The notes beneath the pieces are model-generated. The model was not told the origin of the DNA. It saw nothing but the letters and a program-made list of their open reading frames with translations, and ran no database searches. Shown in pieces: positions 59,882-64,000 of a stretch of DNA of 64,000 nt. Numbering within the stretch: the first letter of the stretch is position 1; the number at the start of each line of letters is the position of its first letter. A program made the position numbers and the translations under genes. Source of the stretch: Agelaius tricolor (lineage: Eukaryota; Chordata; Aves; Passeriformes; Icteridae); contig JALJCS010000035.1 in NCBI GenBank assembly GCA_023055355.1, positions 6,269,501 through 6,333,500 on the forward strand, read 5' to 3'.

Positions 59882-62800
59882 CTGTAATGAAGTCACTACA
59901 AATCAAAAATTCACATTAAACATCTATATAACTTAAAATGACTTAATATTATTGATATTGGGAGCACCCCAGATTCCCCATTTTCTTATATGGTGCATTT
60001 TAGCGATGCTTTAATGCTCAGGATACCACAGAGAACAGACACACTGTGAGCGCAGATGGAACCGTAAGTTGTACTCTAATACTAAGAGATTTAAAATTAC
60101 TTACAATAATATGTTCTCTACCAGATTTTCTCAAGAACTGAGTATTTTAAACCACTTTGACTTTTAAACCGCTTTGCTTCCTATTTAGTCATTATGCAAG
60201 TGAAAATGAGACTGGAAATGGCCAACAGTTAACCTACAATTCAAATTACTTCACAAACAGTTATTGTAAGCAGTCTATGTGAGACAACAAAACATATTAG
60301 CAAAGACTTCTCAATCCATCAAAAAAATTTTAAGAATCCCAGAAGGTAAGTTTCATTAAAACAAAACTATTTTCATACTTTTAATCTTCCCTTCTTTTCT
60401 CAAAATTAAATAGAAATGAGATTAAGAGAAAGATATGAATAGCAATGTCACAATTACTTTTCCGCTTTCACTAACAAATAGAGATGATTATCAAAATATG
60501 AGTACAATGAAAAGAACACTGAAAACAAAACATGTAAACATTCATTAAAGGTGCAGTAGCCACATTAAAGGGTTGATTATACAGAAATAAATTATTCTCA
60601 TGACCAAATGAATGAGAAAAGTATCAAAGTTTATAACTATTCAATATTTAGTTTATATACCTTGTCAATGTCTCTTGAAATGCAAAAATATGCAGTGAAA
60701 AGAAAACACCCCAACCCAGAACCTGCTGCTACTGATAGCCCTGCAGTAATTGATAAGCTGTTTGATAATTCTTATATAAACATTCTATGTTGAAACAAGC
60801 TCTTGAGCTAAATAAAAATAAAATTTGAAAATTAAGATAGTAGAAGATGTCAAAAGCTGCTGCAGCATAATGGAAGCCCTCCTCATCTTTCTTTAATAGA
60901 ATCCTCCTCCCACCTACAGAACTCACAATACCTTCCTTATTTTTTTCTCCCAAATACTTCTCCCTGCATCATGCCCAACTCTGTCCAAGATTCCTGATCT
61001 CTGGGGGAGCAACAACATACTGTTTAAATAATAAGACACACAACTGGCTACTTGACTATGCTGCAATGCCTCAGGCAAAGGCTATACAGAGGTCAGGGAT
61101 ACAAACCAACCCACCATGCTTGTCGTTTCCCTTCTCTCCCCTGAGCAGGAAGCTCCTGCAGGTACAGGAGTAACAGCAGTTGCCATGATTTGTATTGCCT
61201 CTGGCTCATTTGAACCTAAGTCTTAACACTTAGATATTTAATGATATCTTACTTCATTTGTTTATGTTATACAGCTTTTAGCTACAATCCTCCATTAGAA
61301 AAGCTTAGTTACAGCTGCACACCAAACTGCTTGAAAGAAGAAAAAGGAAAACTAATTTAAATCGTCCAGCTAAAGGGAAAGGAATGCAGATTGGGGAAGG
61401 TACTTCCTTTTTACATCGTCTCAGTGATTTGCCAGGACACAGAGACACACTGTCTGATGCCATGACATTCAAACCTCCCAAAACCAATTCAAATAGAGCA
61501 ATACGCTCCACAGTTGGGTGAATCTCTGGGAACAGTCTCTTCTTCTGCAAGACTGGCTGTACGTCCTTTTTAAAAATGAAGCAGTCCAACAGGTGAATTT
61601 CAGTGCTCAAGAGATCATTTCAGACTGAAAGATGCAAAGTACTCAAAGCACCAGGCATTTGCTAGAGAGCAAAACCACATCATACAAACCAAGGTGAAGA
61701 GCTGAACCTTTCTCCTGTGCTTGTGACGATACAAAAGGGGAAAGAATTGGCTTTGAACCCTTACTGAGATCTCCCATGGACAAGAAGTTTCAGAACAGAT
61801 GCTGTTTTGTTACTAATCTTCCACTGATTCCATTCAAAGCCATGCAAAACATCCCCTGCACTGTGTCTGCATATGTCCTACAGCTACTGCAATATCTGGC
61901 AATGAATGATGCTGAGGATATGCATATAGTTAATGAGTTCTGGCCAATCTCAAATGTGCTTTAATTGATTAGATGGTATCAACGTGATGCCTCCTTCCCA
62001 GAGACTGAAAAGGTATGGTCTTGCTAGTTTCAATCTATATCTATCTACCTATATACATATATATATATATCTTTGGACAATGACAAGGCTAACCACACCA
62101 CAAACAAAATTAATTTTGTTGAGCCTTAGCAAAATTCAGTGTTGAAAAGTTCCCCTCAATTAATCATAATCCCCTCAACTGATCACTGAGTATCAGAAAA
62201 CAAGGAACACAGGTGTTTCATAGGAACTGTGAGATCTAATGATACAGAAATTCAGACTGTGTGTGTCTTTGCACTAAGGAAATGCAATGCAGATGTAGAT
62301 TTAGCACAAAAGAACATTTGGGCAGAAACAGATGCTCCAGAACACTCTCCTGTAAGCAAGGCTTCTCTTTGGCATCAAAGGCTGTTAAACATGGCATGCA
62401 CACATCAGCAGGAACATGAAGTGAAACTAAAGAGTTCCTTCAGAAGTGTTGAGAGGTGTGCAGAACAGAGTAAGGTTTTCCTCAGGGTCTAAAGGTGGCA
62501 TTTGGGTTCCTTTTTTCCCAGTCTCTTAATGGATAACACATGGACAACAGAAACTGTTCTGGATGTATTCCAGTCAGTAGAGGGTGCTGACAGGGCAGCC
62601 TGCGCAGCCTAAAACAAGATTAAGGGAGTAATCAAGCAAATCTGAAGCTAAATCTATCAACCTGGCAACTGTCCTGCAGGGAGAACATCATCCAGTCTGT
62701 CTGACAGCTCCTATTGCTAAAATATATTTGTTAGCAATAATTTGCTGCATTACATTGCCAGAGATATGAGGAAAAGGGAAGAGAAAAACTACCAGACACT

Positions 62801-64000
62801 TGAAGTGCATTTGTATAATTGAAGATTGATTACATTATGTAAACTATACTTAAAGAAGTTCAAAATTTTAATCAACTTCAATATTACCAATTAATTTTTA
62901 AGAGTTTTTCTCTGCTCACTCATACAGATGCACAATTACACTGCTTCAAATATATTTTCTTAGTAATCCACAAAATTTCAAATAACATATTCCAAAGATA
63001 TTTTCCCAAATAACTGCCTTTTTCTGATACAAAGACAAAAATTTTTATTTACAGCATATGGTTATTTTCTCTGCAAAGGATAATACACAATAATGACCTA
63101 CTTACATCCAATATTCCCAGATCCACATTACCATTCAGTTTTACAGGGTGCATTTTTTGTATCTTACCAGTTCGCAGAGCCCCTCCGGGATTCTCAGTAA
63201 CCCATACTACATCCTTCTTTCTCTGAAATTCTAAACCAGCTGCAACCACCTTCTGCTATGATTAATTCACTAACATGGTGCATCAGCAAGAATGAAAAGC
63301 TCTCTAGCAGAAAAAATTAAACCAACTGAAATTCAAAGGAAAAAAAAGGGAAAAAAGAAAGATTGGATGAGTCAGCACATGACACCCTGGACCTTAGCTT
63401 CCCACTCTGCAGTGAAACACTGCTGTGAACAGTTACCTGTTTGGAGGCTGGGATTGAACTCCTGGCTATTCCTGGGAGGCTGGAAAGCCTCAGGGGCTGT
63501 CTGTGCTGGAAGGGCTCGGTATGGGGGAGGAATCAACTCGTCATCCCCAGAGAAGCTCCTCCACACCTCACCTGCCATGGGTGGCCTGGACATACTGACA
63601 GGTTTCTTTCCAACAGGTATCTTCCTCTCTAAACATCAAGTCAAACTAAAAGAAATGCTCAAGTTAAACTGCATCAGGCAACTCTGACTGTTCACTGAGA
63701 AATGGCTCTGATTGATATTCACCCATTCTCAAAAACCAGGGCCTGTACAATGGCACCATTTAGTTATTACTGGGAATATTGCTCTCAACAGCCTCATTGT
63801 AGTCCCTGAATTCTACAGGCTATGGGTAGGACTTCAAGGGCATTGCTTAATACCATGACCCAATTATTTCATGCTCTATCAATGAAATACAAATGCTGTG
63901 AATTACTTCTGCTGCAGTTACATTGCAGAGTCACACACACTCCTCTGCCTGGACACCAAGATACCTGGCTCAGTTTCAGGCTGCAGTTGTTTCAGTGTGT
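59882..64000 (-). other. MBTD1: MBTD1 last intron (partial)
   Basis: More than 4.1 kb of AT-rich intron with a (TA)n-type tract at 62041-62070. I found no other MBTD1 exon. Open frames such as 63292-63687 (plus) and 61305-61610 (minus) have no recognisable protein content. Confidence 0.6.
62041..62070. repeat. AT-rich simple repeat
   Basis: CTATCTACCTATATACATAT followed by an (AT)n run inside the MBTD1 last intron. Confidence 0.85.

Noticed and set aside
63151..63246. Exon-like minus-strand stretch in the MBTD1 last intron (AAGLEFQRKKDVVWVTENPG) ending at GTAAGA
   Set aside because: It does not match MBTD1 or any family I know, the acceptor is weak, and no partner exon was found. Probably chance.
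1..64000. CRISPR arrays, operons, prokaryotic mobile systems
   Set aside because: The window is vertebrate nuclear DNA; no spaced direct-repeat arrays or bacterial genes are present.

Overview
This is nuclear DNA from a bird, most likely a songbird. The gene order is SPAG9 (minus) - NME1 (plus) - NME2 (plus) - MBTD1 (minus), the conserved vertebrate order. The repeats are CR1 LINE tails and avian ERV/LTR families of the kind found in passerines. The order assignment rests on recalled repeat families and is an inference; the gene calls rest on exon translations with matching GT-AG splice sites and reading phases.

Layout. (1) About 1-38,117, minus strand: the 5' part of SPAG9 (JIP4). Eight coding exons are visible, from the ATG in a CpG island at 38,117 down to 1,964, giving about 393 codons that are open and in phase at every junction. 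The gene runs off the left edge. A second first exon (11,416-11,576) encodes a hydrophobic N-terminus and splices in phase into exon 5. The introns hold two CR1 tails, a 210-bp nuclear copy of mitochondrial COX3, simple repeats, and a chain of four phase-compatible minus-strand candidate exons (24,150-29,245) that could be an undescribed nested gene. (2) About 38,450-46,090: a repeat-dense spacer of CR1 pieces, a solo LTR with a perfect 6-bp target-site duplication inside a CR1, and a decayed minus-strand ERV-L-like provirus (protease to integrase plus an LTR) into which a plus-strand solo LTR has apparently inserted. (3) 47,850-55,570: the tandem paralogues NME1 and NME2, each 153 residues in four coding exons of identical lengths (129/102/113/118 nt), each with its own GC-rich promoter. 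(4) 55,990-64,000: the 3' end of MBTD1 on the minus strand, with the final coding exon (59,777-59,881), a probable 3.8-kb 3' UTR converging on NME2, and more than 4 kb of its last intron.

Roles. SPAG9 is a JNK/p38 and motor-adaptor scaffold. NME1 and NME2 are the A and B subunits of hexameric nucleoside diphosphate kinase. MBTD1 is a histone-methyl-lysine reader of the NuA4/TIP60 complex. They are neighbours by conserved synteny, not a pathway. No CRISPR, operon or prokaryotic element is present, and I recognised no tRNA or rRNA gene.
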